Shown here piece by piece: positions 1 through 8,045 of a stretch of DNA of 37,662 bases. Every line of letters begins with the position of its first letter. Within the stretch, counting starts at the first letter, position 1. The translations under genes were made by a program, and so were the position numbers. The notes below the pieces were generated by a model. The model did no database searches, had not been told where the DNA came from, and was given only the letters and a program-made list of their open reading frames with translations. This DNA comes from Acaudatibacter sp035532115 (GTDB lineage: Bacteria > Pseudomonadota > Alphaproteobacteria > Caulobacterales > Caulobacteraceae): assembly GCA_035532115.1 (NCBI GenBank), contig DATKRO010000081.1, positions 1 to 37,662 on the forward strand. Direction: 5' to 3'.

Positions 1-2
1 CC

Positions 3-1679
3 GAGAACAAGCGCGCCGTGGAAGAGAAGTTCATGGGGCCGCTCGTCAAGACGGTGATGACGCGCTGCATCCAGTGCACCCGCTGCATCCGCTTCATCAG
101 CGAAGTCGCCGGGGTCTCGGACATCGGGCTCATCAGCCGCGGCGAGGACGTGGAGATCACCACCTATCTGGATCGGGCTGTGGCGAGCGAGCTTTCCGCC
201 AATATCATCGATCTGTGCCCGGTGGGCGCGCTCACCTCCAAGCCCTACGCCTTCAGCGCCCGATCCTGGGAACTCTCCAAGACCGAGAGCGTCGACGTGA
301 TGGACGCCCTCGGTTCGGCGATCCGCATCGATGCGCGCGGGCCGGCGGTGCTGCGCGTGCTGCCGCGCACCAACGACGCCGTGAACGAGGAGTGGATATC
401 CGACAAGACCCGCTATGCCGTGGATGGGCTGGCGCGCCAGCGGCTCGACCGTCCGTTGATCCGCGAAGCCGGGCGGCTGCGGCCCGCCGCCTGGGACGAG
501 GCCCTGGGGCTCGCCGCCCGGAAGCTCCAGGCGGCGGCGCCGGACCGCATCGGCGTCATCTCGGGCGACCTGCAGGACGCAGAATCGATGAAGGCCGCGC
601 TCGATCTCTTCGCCGGGCTCGGCACGCGCAATCTCGATTGCCGGCAGGACGGGACGCAGCTGGGCGCAGGCCCGCGCGAGAGCTGGCTCTTCAACTCCAC
701 CCTGGCCGGGATCGAGGCCGCCGACGCGGTGCTGCTCGTCGGGACGAACCCACGCATCGAGGCGCCGGTGCTGAACGCGCGGCTGAGGCGGATGTGGCTT
801 TCGGGGCGCACGCGCTTCGGCCTGGTCGGCGAGGGCGCCGATCTCACCTATGGGTATGAACATCTGGGCGCCGGCGCGAGCACCCTGAAGACGCTTGCAG
901 GGAGCCGGTCGCCGTTCGTGGAGACGCTGAGGGGCGCCGAGCGCCCGGCGATGATCCTGGGGCAGGGGGCGCTGGCGAGCGCCGCGACGCTCAAGGCCGC
1001 GGCGGATCTCGGCTCGGCCCTCGGGGTGGTCCGCGATGGCTGGAACGGCTGGAACGTGCTGCACGTGGCGGCCGCGCGCGTCGGCGGCCTCGATCTTGGC
1101 TTCGTGCCGCGCTCCGGCGGCAAGGGAGCGCGCGAGATGGTCGGCGCGGCCGCGCTCGACGTGCTGTTCCTGCTGGGCGCGGACGAAATCGACCTCGCCG
1201 AGAGCGACGCCTTCGTGATCTATCTGGGGACCCACGGCGATCGTGGCGCGCACCGCGCCGACCTCGTCCTGCCCGGCGCCGCCTATACCGAGAAGGCAGG
1301 GCTCTACGTCAACACCGAGGGCAGGGTGCAGCGGGGCGAACGCGCCGTGTTCCCCAAGGGCGAAGCGCGGGAAGACTGGGCGATCCTGCGCGCCCTCTCC
1401 GAGCGCCTGGGCGCGAGGCTGCCCTATGACAGCCAGGCCGAACTGCGGACCCGCCTCTTCGCCGATCATCCGACGTTCGGACAGATCGACTATGCGCCTG
1501 GCGTCGCGCCGAGGAGCCTCGACCTCTCTGGCCTCGGCGCCGCCGGCGACCTCGACGAGACACCGCTGGCGAGCCCGATCAGGGCGTTCCACCTCACCAA
1601 CCCGATCGCGCGGGCGAGCGTGACCATGGCCGAGTGCGCCGCCCTGGCCGCCGGCGCGACGAAGATGGCGGTGGAGTGA
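3..1679 (+). CDS. nuoG: NADH-quinone oxidoreductase subunit G, 5' end missing
   Basis: This is the large iron-sulfur subunit of complex I, carrying electrons through the peripheral arm from NuoF toward NuoI. The frame is open from base 3, so the gene starts left of the window and the N-terminal 2Fe-2S region is not visible. Near the left edge a CIQCTRC motif, followed about 50 residues later by CPVGAL, gives the four cysteines of a 4Fe-4S cluster. After it comes a molybdopterin-oxidoreductase-like domain that in alphaproteobacterial NuoG is structural. The C-terminal half is Ala/Gly rich and ends at TGA 1677-1679. nuoH follows after 8 bases, so the two are one transcript. Identity is firm; the true start cannot be given. 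Confidence 0.97.
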   Translation, partial: ENKRAVEEKFMGPLVKTVMTRCIQCTRCIRFISEVAGVSDIGLISRGEDVEITTYLDRAVASELSANIIDLCPVGALTSKPYAFSARSWELSKTESVDVMDALGSAIRIDARGPAVLRVLPRTNDAVNEEWISDKTRYAVDGLARQRLDRPLIREAGRLRPAAWDEALGLAARKLQAAAPDRIGVISGDLQDAESMKAALDLFAGLGTRNLDCRQDGTQLGAGPRESWLFNSTLAGIEAADAVLLVGTNPRIEAPVLNARLRRMWLSGRTRFGLVGEGADLTYGYEHLGAGASTLKTLAGSRSPFVETLRGAERPAMILGQGALASAATLKAAADLGSALGVVRDGWNGWNVLHVAAARVGGLDLGFVPRSGGKGAREMVGAAALDVLFLLGADEIDLAESDAFVIYLGTHGDRGAHRADLVLPGAAYTEKAGLYVNTEGRVQRGERAVFPKGEAREDWAILRALSERLGARLPYDSQAELRTRLFADHPTFGQIDYAPGVAPRSLDLSGLGAAGDLDETPLASPIRAFHLTNPIARASVTMAECAALAAGATKMAVE

Positions 1680-1687
1680 CGCGCCCG

Positions 1688-2731
1688 ATGACGTGGTTCG
1701 CCCTCGCCGTCGGACAGATCGCCCTGATCCTCGTCTGGCTGCTGCTCTCGCTCGCATTCCTGCTCTGGGCCGACCGCAAGGTCTGGGCGGGCGTGCAACT
1801 GCGCAAGGGACCCAATGTCGTCGGGCCGTTCGGCCTGCTGCAGGGGTTCGCCGATCTGATCAAGTTCGTGCTGAAAGAACAGATCGTACCGGCCGGCGCA
1901 GACAAGACCGTCTTCCTGCTCGCGCCGCTGATCAGCTTCACGCTCGCGTTCGGCGCTTGGGCGGTGATGCCGCTGGCGCCCGGCTGGGTCGCCTCGAGCA
2001 TAAATGTCGGCATCCTCTATCTGTTCGCAGTCTCATCGCTCGGCGTCTATGGCGTCATCATGGGCGGCTGGGCCTCGAACTCGAAATACCCCTTCCTGGG
2101 GGGGCTGCGCTCGGCCGCCCAGATGGTCTCCTACGAGGTCTCCATCGGCTTCATCATCGTCACCGTGATCGTGCTCGCCGGCTCGATGAATCTGGTCACC
2201 ATCGTCGAGAATCAGGCCGGTGGGTTCTGGCATTGGAACGTGCTCGGCGGCCACGGCGTCAGGGGTCTGCCGGCAGCGCTGGTGATGATCCCCATGGCGG
2301 TGCTGTTCTTCGTCTCGGCGATGGCCGAAACCAACCGGCCGCCGTTCGATCTCCCCGAAGCTGAATCCGAAATCGTCGCCGGCTATCACGTCGAATACTC
2401 GGCCACCGGCTTCCTGCTCTTCCAGATCGGCGAATACGCCAGCATCGTCCTCATGTGCGCGATGACGACGGTGCTTTTCTTCGGCGGCTGGAACCTGCCC
2501 TGGCCACAATCCTTCAGCGGCTGGGACCCGACCGCCGCGAGCTTCGTCGGGTTTCTGGTGTTCTTCGCCAAGACCCTCTTCTTCTTTTTCATCTTCGCCA
2601 TGACCAAGGCCGTGGTGCCGCGCTACCGCTACGATCAGCTCATGCGCCTGGGATGGAAGGTGTTCCTGCCGACCTCGCTGGCCGCCGTGGTGCTGATCGG
2701 GGCTTGGCGCGTGTTCGGACTGCCCGCATGA
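1688..2731 (+). CDS. nuoH: NADH-quinone oxidoreductase subunit H
   Basis: NuoH is the membrane subunit at the quinone-binding junction between the peripheral and membrane arms of complex I. The 347-residue product has about eight membrane segments and the family signatures ADRKVWA, QLRKGPNVVGPFGLLQ near the N-terminus, and AETNRPPFDLPEAESE in the middle, whose acidic loop lies near the quinone site. ATG 1688 is chosen because GGTGGAG at 1670-1676 sits at ribosome-binding distance. An in-frame GTG at 1676 would overlap nuoG but lacks a site. The stop overlaps the start of the next gene (ATGA), so translation is probably coupled. Length is normal for the family. Confidence 0.97.
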   Translation: MTWFALAVGQIALILVWLLLSLAFLLWADRKVWAGVQLRKGPNVVGPFGLLQGFADLIKFVLKEQIVPAGADKTVFLLAPLISFTLAFGAWAVMPLAPGWVASSINVGILYLFAVSSLGVYGVIMGGWASNSKYPFLGGLRSAAQMVSYEVSIGFIIVTVIVLAGSMNLVTIVENQAGGFWHWNVLGGHGVRGLPAALVMIPMAVLFFVSAMAETNRPPFDLPEAESEIVAGYHVEYSATGFLLFQIGEYASIVLMCAMTTVLFFGGWNLPWPQSFSGWDPTAASFVGFLVFFAKTLFFFFIFAMTKAVVPRYRYDQLMRLGWKVFLPTSLAAVVLIGAWRVFGLPA

Positions 2732-2949
2732 TCCGCATCGTTCTCGCCGCCGCGCTTCTCGCCGTGCTGACCGGCTGCGCCGACACCGGCGCGGGCGGCG
2801 CATGGTACCAGCAGGGCGACGCCAGCTACGACGCGCTGCGGCGCGCCACCGATGCGTGCCAGGAGACGGGCGGTCGGTATCGCCTGAAGCAAAGGGGCGA
2901 TCCGGCCTACCTGGGCGACTATGCGTGCGTAAAGGACAAGGGGCGCTGA
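2728..2949 (+). CDS. Small lipoprotein encoded between nuoH and nuoI
   Basis: This is a 73-residue product that I cannot assign to a named family. Its start ATG 2728 overlaps the nuoH stop in an ATGA arrangement, and nuoI starts 5 bases after its stop, so it lies fully inside the complex I operon. Residues 1-17 form a lipoprotein signal peptide: MIRI, a hydrophobic stretch, then the lipobox LTGC with Cys17. The mature part is about 57 residues, rich in Tyr, Gly, Arg and Lys, with two further cysteines that could form a disulfide in the periplasm. A role tied to complex I assembly or envelope anchoring is only suggested by position. It is in-frame, uses the local codon style and is unlikely to be a shadow ORF. 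Confidence 0.8.
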   Translation: MIRIVLAAALLAVLTGCADTGAGGAWYQQGDASYDALRRATDACQETGGRYRLKQRGDPAYLGDYACVKDKGR

Positions 2950-2954
2950 GGGCG

Positions 2955-3446
2955 ATGCTGGCGCGAATCGGCCAGGCGATCAGGGGCGCGGCGCTGATGG
3001 ATTTCATCGGCGCCTTCGGCCTCGCCTGGCGCTACATGCTGAGGCCCAAGGCCACCGTGCTCTATCCCAACGAGCGCAACCCGCAGTCGCCGAGGTTCCG
3101 CGGCGAGCACGCGCTGCGCCGCTATCCCAGCGGCGAGGAGCGCTGCATCGCCTGCAAGCTGTGCGAAGCCATCTGCCCGGCCCAGGCGATCACCATCGAG
3201 GCCGAGCCGCGCGCCGACGGCAGCCGGCGCACCACCCGGTACGACATCGACATGGTCAAGTGCATCTACTGCGGACTTTGCCAGGAATCCTGCCCGGTGG
3301 ACGCCATCGTCGAGGGGCCGAACATCGAGTTCGCCGTGGAGACGCGCGAGGAACTCTATTACGACAAGGAACGCCTGCTGGCCAACGGCGACCGCTGGGA
3401 GCGGGAGATCGCGAAGAATCTGGAACTCGATGCGCCCTATCGCTAA
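2955..3446 (+). CDS. nuoI: NADH-quinone oxidoreductase subunit I
   Basis: NuoI carries two 4Fe-4S clusters and passes electrons to the last cluster near quinone. The 163-residue product shows both ferredoxin motifs: CIACKLCEAICP around residues 60-71 and CIYCGLCQESCP around residues 99-110. The conserved stretches RPKATVLYPNE and RFRGEHALRRYPSGEERC precede them. ATG 2955 gives the usual alphaproteobacterial length. An extended upstream frame exists but has no family similarity. Five bases separate it from the lipoprotein gene, and 81 bases of low-information sequence separate its stop from the nuoJ start. Confidence 0.97.
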   Translation: MLARIGQAIRGAALMDFIGAFGLAWRYMLRPKATVLYPNERNPQSPRFRGEHALRRYPSGEERCIACKLCEAICPAQAITIEAEPRADGSRRTTRYDIDMVKCIYCGLCQESCPVDAIVEGPNIEFAVETREELYYDKERLLANGDRWEREIAKNLELDAPYR

Positions 3447-3527
3447 GAGGTGGCGCTCTGTTCTGAGGGAGGGATTGGCGCGGCCGCCGCGTTCGCCCTC
3501 GCGGGCGATCGTGAGGGAGTAGCGGCG

Positions 3528-4151
3528 GTGGCGTTCGAGCTGCAGGCGATCGGCTTTTATCTGTTCTCGGCGGTGATGATCGTCGCCGCGCTGGCCGTCA
3601 TCCTGGCGCGCAATCCGGTCCATTCGGTGCTGTTCCTGATCACCGCCTTCTTCTCGGCGGCGGGCCTCTTCGTGCTCCTGGGCGCGGAGTTCCTGGCCAT
3701 GCTGCTGGTCATCGTCTACGTCGGCGCAGTCGCGGTCCTCTTCCTCTTTGTGGTGATGATGCTGGACGTGGACTTCGCGGCGCTGCGACAGGGCCTGGCG
3801 CGCTATCTGCCCATCGGCGGCCTGGTGGCGGGGCTGCTCACCGTCGAGATGGTGCTGATCTGCGTCAGCATCGCCACCCATGGCGCGGCGGCGCGAAACG
3901 CCTTGCCCGCCAGCGCCGCGCCCGGCCTCACCAACGCCGAGACCATCGGCCGGGTGCTTTACACGCAGTACGTCTACTACTTCCAGGCCGCCGGGATGGT
4001 GCTGCTGGTGGCCATGATCGGGGCGATCGTGCTCACCCTGAAGCACCGGCCCGGCGTGCGCCGCCAGATCATCGCCGATCAGGTGGCGCGCAGCCGCGCC
4101 ACCGGCCTGCGGCTCGTCGACATCAAACGCGGCGAGGGGGTCGCCCCATGA
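3528..4151 (+). CDS. nuoJ: NADH-quinone oxidoreductase subunit J
   Basis: NuoJ is a five-helix membrane subunit of the complex I proton-pumping arm. I place the start at GTG 3528 (mature sequence MAFELQAIGFYLF), because GAGGGAG at 3513-3519 lies 8 bases upstream. The open frame reaches back to 3450, but that part has no family similarity. The 207-residue product contains the signatures NPVHSVLFLI, FLAMLLVIVYVGAVAVLFLF and VVMMLDVD, plus a last helix AAGMVLLVAMIGAIVLTL. The stop overlaps the nuoK ATG by 4 bases. No oddities. Confidence 0.96.
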   Translation: MAFELQAIGFYLFSAVMIVAALAVILARNPVHSVLFLITAFFSAAGLFVLLGAEFLAMLLVIVYVGAVAVLFLFVVMMLDVDFAALRQGLARYLPIGGLVAGLLTVEMVLICVSIATHGAAARNALPASAAPGLTNAETIGRVLYTQYVYYFQAAGMVLLVAMIGAIVLTLKHRPGVRRQIIADQVARSRATGLRLVDIKRGEGVAP

Positions 4152-4462
4152 ACACCGGGATCGATCTGGCCCACTACCTGACCGTCGCGGCGATCCTCTT
4201 CACCATCGGGGTCCTGGGTATCTTCATCAACCGCAAGAACGTCATCGTGATCCTGATGTCGATCGAGCTGATCCTGCTGGCGGTGAACATCAACCTCGTC
4301 GCCTTTTCGGCCTTCCTGCACGATATCGTTGGCCAGATCTTCGCCATGATCGTGCTGACGGTGGCCGCGGCCGAAGCGGCGGTGGGCCTGGCCATCCTCG
4401 TGACCTTCTTCCGCAACCGCGGCGACATCGCCGTGGACGACGCCTCGATGATGAAGGGATAG
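4148..4462 (+). CDS. nuoK: NADH-quinone oxidoreductase subunit K
   Basis: NuoK is a small three-helix antiporter-like subunit of complex I. The 104-residue product has the buried glutamates expected for proton transfer, in SIELILLAVN (helix 2) and AAAEAAVGLAILVTFFRN (helix 3), and the loop RKNVIVILMS. It is about the usual length of 101-103 residues. The start overlaps the nuoJ stop, and nuoL begins 8 bases after its own stop. Confidence 0.97.
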   Translation: MNTGIDLAHYLTVAAILFTIGVLGIFINRKNVIVILMSIELILLAVNINLVAFSAFLHDIVGQIFAMIVLTVAAAEAAVGLAILVTFFRNRGDIAVDDASMMKG

Positions 4463-4470
4463 GGGCGCCA

Positions 4471-6546
4471 ATGACTCCCCAGGCCATCGTCACCGCGCTC
4501 GTGCTTGCGCCGCTGCTGGGCGCGCTGATCGCGGGGCTGTTCGGACGGCGGATCGGCAATGTCGCCTCGATGAGCATCACCACGGCGCTGCTGTTCATCT
4601 GCTGCGGGCTCGCCTGGATGACCTTCGGTCAGGTGGTGGCGGGTCACTGGTCGTTCACCTTCCAGATCGCCCCCTTCATCGACGTCGGCCGGTTCCGCTC
4701 GGCCTGGAGCGTGCGCCTGGACATGCTCTCGGCGGTGATGCTGATCGTGGTCACGACGGTCTCGGCGCTCGTGCACCTCTATTCATGGGGGTACATGGCC
4801 GAGGACGACTCCAAGCCGCGCTTCTTCGCCTATCTCTCCTTTTTCACCTTCGCGATGCTCGCCCTGGTGACCGCGGCCGATTTCATGCAGCTGTTCTTCG
4901 GCTGGGAAGGCGTGGGGCTGGCGAGCTATCTGCTGATCGGATTCTGGTTCAAGAAGCCCACCGCCAACGCCGCCGCGATCAAGGCCTTCGTCGTCAACCG
5001 GGTCGGCGACTTCGGCTTCGCGCTCGGCATCATCACCACCTTCTGGATCTTCGGCTCCATCCGCTTCGCCGACATCTTCCCGCAAGTGGCGGCGCACGCG
5101 CGGCAGGCCTGGACGTTCGGCTCGTGGTCCTTCGACGGCGTCGACCTCGCCTGCGCCCTGCTCTTCGTCGGCGCCATGGGCAAGTCGGCCCAGTTCCTGC
5201 TGCACACCTGGCTGCCGGACGCGATGGAAGGCCCGACGCCGGTCTCGGCCCTGATCCATGCCGCGACCATGGTGACGGCGGGCGTCTACATGGTCAGCCT
5301 GCTCTCGCCGATGTTCGAATACGCGCCCGTGGCCAGCGGGATCGTCACCGTGATCGGCGCGGTGACGGCGCTCTTCGCCGCCACGGTCGGCCTCGCCCAG
5401 AACGACATCAAGCGGGTCATCGCCTATTCTACCTGCTCGCAGCTCGGCTATATGTTCATCGCCGCCGGCGTCGGCGCCTACCAGGCCTCGATGTTCCATC
5501 TCTTCACCCACGCCTTCTTCAAGAGCCTGCTGTTCCTGGCCGCGGGCAGCGTGATCACCGCCATGCACCATGAGCAGGACATGCGCGCCATGGGCGGCCT
5601 GTGGCGGCGCCTGCCGGTGACCTACGCGGCGATGCTGATCGGCACCCTGGCGATCACCGGCATCGGCATCCCGGGGCTGGAGCTCGGCTTCGCCGGCTTC
5701 TATTCCAAGGACGCGATCATCGATGCGGCCTATGGGGCCGGCGTTCACGGCAGCGGCTTGGGCGCATTCGGCTTCGTCATCGGCGTCGTCGCCGCCGGGC
5801 TCACGTCGTTCTACTCCTGGCGGCTGATCTTCATGACCTTCCATGGGACGCCGAAGTGGGCGCTGGCGCACGGGGCCGTGCGCGAGCATGAGGCGCACCC
5901 CAGCGATCACGCCAGCGGCGCCCAGATCGAGACCCACGACGAGCCCCTGGAGCAGGATCACGGCCACGCCGAGCCGCGTGAGACTTCCTGGGCGATGCTG
6001 GTCCCGCTGATCGTGCTCGCAATCGGCGCCACCGTGGCGGGGTTCGCTTTCGACACCCAGTTCATCGGCGCGGGACGGGCCGATTTCTGGGGCAGGGCGC
6101 TCCACGGCATCGGCGGCAGGGGCGCCCTCGCCGAACCGGCGATGCTGCCGGCCTGGGTGGTCTGGTCGCCGCTCGCCGTCACCTTCGTCGGCTTCGTCGC
6201 CGCCTGGTGGGCCTATATCGCCAACGAGGGCATGGGCGCCCGCATCGCCGCCCGCGGCGGGCCGATCTGGACCTTCCTCTACAACAAGTGGTTCTTCGAC
6301 GAACTCTACGACGCCCTCTTCGTGCGCAGCGCGCGCTGGTTCGGCGACCTCTTCTGGAAGGGCGGCGACCAGAAGCTCATCGACGGACTGGGGCCGGACG
6401 GGGTTTCGGCGGTCTCCTATGCCGCGGGTCGGCGCACGGGCCGGCTGCAGACCGGCTATGTCTACCACTACGCCTTCGTGATGCTGATCGGGGTGGTGGC
6501 CCTGCTCTCCTACGCCCTGTGGGCCTTCTCGGGCGCGGGGCGCTGA
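4471..6546 (+). CDS. nuoL: NADH-quinone oxidoreductase subunit L
   Basis: NuoL is the distal antiporter-like proton pump of complex I. The 691-residue, multi-span product shows the family core: LFFGWEGVGLASYLLIGFW with the key Glu, KSAQFLLHTWLPDAMEGPTPVSALIHAATMV with the key Lys, and NDIKRVIAYSTCSQLGYM. Around residues 470-505 lies a His/Glu-rich cytoplasmic loop (AHGAVREHEAHPSDHASGAQ, then EQDHGHAEP), a feature seen in many alphaproteobacterial NuoL proteins. The C-terminus carries the lateral-helix region and ends LLSYALWAFSGAGR. nuoM follows after 3 bases. Confidence 0.97.
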   Translation: MTPQAIVTALVLAPLLGALIAGLFGRRIGNVASMSITTALLFICCGLAWMTFGQVVAGHWSFTFQIAPFIDVGRFRSAWSVRLDMLSAVMLIVVTTVSALVHLYSWGYMAEDDSKPRFFAYLSFFTFAMLALVTAADFMQLFFGWEGVGLASYLLIGFWFKKPTANAAAIKAFVVNRVGDFGFALGIITTFWIFGSIRFADIFPQVAAHARQAWTFGSWSFDGVDLACALLFVGAMGKSAQFLLHTWLPDAMEGPTPVSALIHAATMVTAGVYMVSLLSPMFEYAPVASGIVTVIGAVTALFAATVGLAQNDIKRVIAYSTCSQLGYMFIAAGVGAYQASMFHLFTHAFFKSLLFLAAGSVITAMHHEQDMRAMGGLWRRLPVTYAAMLIGTLAITGIGIPGLELGFAGFYSKDAIIDAAYGAGVHGSGLGAFGFVIGVVAAGLTSFYSWRLIFMTFHGTPKWALAHGAVREHEAHPSDHASGAQIETHDEPLEQDHGHAEPRETSWAMLVPLIVLAIGATVAGFAFDTQFIGAGRADFWGRALHGIGGRGALAEPAMLPAWVVWSPLAVTFVGFVAAWWAYIANEGMGARIAARGGPIWTFLYNKWFFDELYDALFVRSARWFGDLFWKGGDQKLIDGLGPDGVSAVSYAAGRRTGRLQTGYVYHYAFVMLIGVVALLSYALWAFSGAGR

Positions 6547-6549
6547 CCT

Positions 6550-8031
6550 ATGGCGGGCATACTCTCCCTCGTCACCTTCCTGCCCCTGGTGGGCGTCGTC
6601 GCCATCCTGGTCCTGAAGGCGCTGGCTCCCGACGATGCCCGCGCCCCCGCCGCGGCGCGCTGGATCGCGCTGACGACGACGCTTGCGGTGTTCGCCCTCG
6701 CGGTGCTGCTGGCGGTCGAGTTCGACCGCTCGAACCCGGGCTTCCAGTTCACCGAGAACATCCCATGGTTCGCCGGGCTGCACTACCGCATGGGCGTCGA
6801 CGGGATCTCGATCCTCTTCGTCCTGCTCACCGCCTTCCTGATGCCGCTGTGCATCCTCGCCAGCTGGAAGACCATCCAGGACCGCGTGCTCGAATACATG
6901 GTGGCGTTCCTGGTGCTGGAGACTCTGGTCATCGGCGTCTTCTGCGCCCTCGACCTGGTTCTCTTCTACCTGTTTTTCGAGGGCCAGCTGATCCCGATGT
7001 TCCTGATCATCGGGATCTGGGGCGGTCAGCGGCGCGTCTATGCCGCTTTCAAGTTCTTCCTCTACACCCTGTTGGGTTCGGTGCTGATGCTGGCGGCGAT
7101 CTTCTACATGATCGGCGCCGCCCACACCTCGTCGATCCCGGCGCTGATGGCCTATCATTTCAGCCCGGGCGTGCAGACCTGGCTGTGGCTCGCCTTCTTC
7201 GCCTCCTTCGCTGTGAAGCTGCCGATGTGGCCGGTGCACACCTGGCTGCCGGACGCCCACGTCGAGGCGCCCACCGCCGGATCGGTGATCCTGGCCGGCA
7301 TTCTCCTGAAGATGGGGGGCTACGGCTTTCTGCGGTTCTCGGTGCCGATGTTCCCGGACGCCAGCCGCGCCTTCACGCCGCTGATCTTCACCCTCTCGGT
7401 GATCGCCATCGTCTACACGTCCCTGGTGGCGTTCCGGCAGGTCGATTTCAAGAAGCTGATCGCCTACTCGTCGGTCGCCCACATGGGCTTCGTCACCGTG
7501 GGAATCTTTTCCGGCAATCTGCAGGGCGAGCAGGGGGCGATCTTCCAGATGCTGAGCCATGGCGTGATCTCCGCCGCGCTCTTCCTGTGCGTCGGGGTCG
7601 TCTATGATCGCATGCACACCCGCGAGATCGCCTTCTATGGCGGCCTCGCCGAGCGCATGCCCTGGTACGCAGCCGTGTTCCTGCTCTTCACCATGGGCAA
7701 TCTGGGCCTGCCAGGCACCAGCGGCTTCGTCGGCGAGATCCTCTCCATGACCGGCGCCTACATCGCCTCGACCTGGACGGTGATCGTCGCGGCCACCGGC
7801 GTCATACTCTCGGTGGTCTACATGCTCACGCTCTATCGGCGGGTGGCGTTCGGCGAGATCACCAACACCGCGCTCTCCACCATCGCCGACCTCGAGCCGC
7901 GCGAAGTGCTGATCTTTGCGCCGCTGATCGTCGCCACCCTGGTGATGGGGCTCGCGCCCGCCCTCGTCTTCCAGGTCACCGGCGCGGCGGCGCAGCATCT
8001 GGTCGCGGCCTTCGCCGCGGCGGGGCGCTAG
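6550..8031 (+). CDS. nuoM: NADH-quinone oxidoreductase subunit M
   Basis: NuoM is the second antiporter-like proton-translocating subunit of complex I. The 493-residue membrane protein carries YRMGVDGISILFVLLTAF, FFEGQLIPMFLIIGIWGGQR with the essential Glu, KLPMWPVHTWLPDAHVEAPT with the essential Lys, and DFKKLIAYSSVAHMGFVT. Fourteen membrane helices are expected. Its TAG stop at 8029-8031 is followed directly by the GGAGGG ribosome-binding site of nuoN, so the cistrons are coupled. Confidence 0.97.
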   Translation: MAGILSLVTFLPLVGVVAILVLKALAPDDARAPAAARWIALTTTLAVFALAVLLAVEFDRSNPGFQFTENIPWFAGLHYRMGVDGISILFVLLTAFLMPLCILASWKTIQDRVLEYMVAFLVLETLVIGVFCALDLVLFYLFFEGQLIPMFLIIGIWGGQRRVYAAFKFFLYTLLGSVLMLAAIFYMIGAAHTSSIPALMAYHFSPGVQTWLWLAFFASFAVKLPMWPVHTWLPDAHVEAPTAGSVILAGILLKMGGYGFLRFSVPMFPDASRAFTPLIFTLSVIAIVYTSLVAFRQVDFKKLIAYSSVAHMGFVTVGIFSGNLQGEQGAIFQMLSHGVISAALFLCVGVVYDRMHTREIAFYGGLAERMPWYAAVFLLFTMGNLGLPGTSGFVGEILSMTGAYIASTWTVIVAATGVILSVVYMLTLYRRVAFGEITNTALSTIADLEPREVLIFAPLIVATLVMGLAPALVFQVTGAAAQHLVAAFAAAGR

Positions 8032-8036
8032 GAGGG
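8031..8036 (+). promoter_or_regulatory. Ribosome-binding site deciding the nuoN start
   Basis: GGAGGG overlaps the last base of the nuoM stop codon. It is 9 bases before ATG 8046 and 0 bases before ATG 8037, so the second ATG is the usable start. Confidence 0.7.
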
Positions 8037-8045
8037 ATGCCGGCC

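Noticed and set aside
4783..7998. Minus-strand open frame of 1071 codons opposite nuoL and nuoM
   Set aside because: It is antisense to two firmly identified genes, is full of His/Asp/Gly/Arg low-complexity sequence and has no family motif. Long antisense frames are expected at this GC content.
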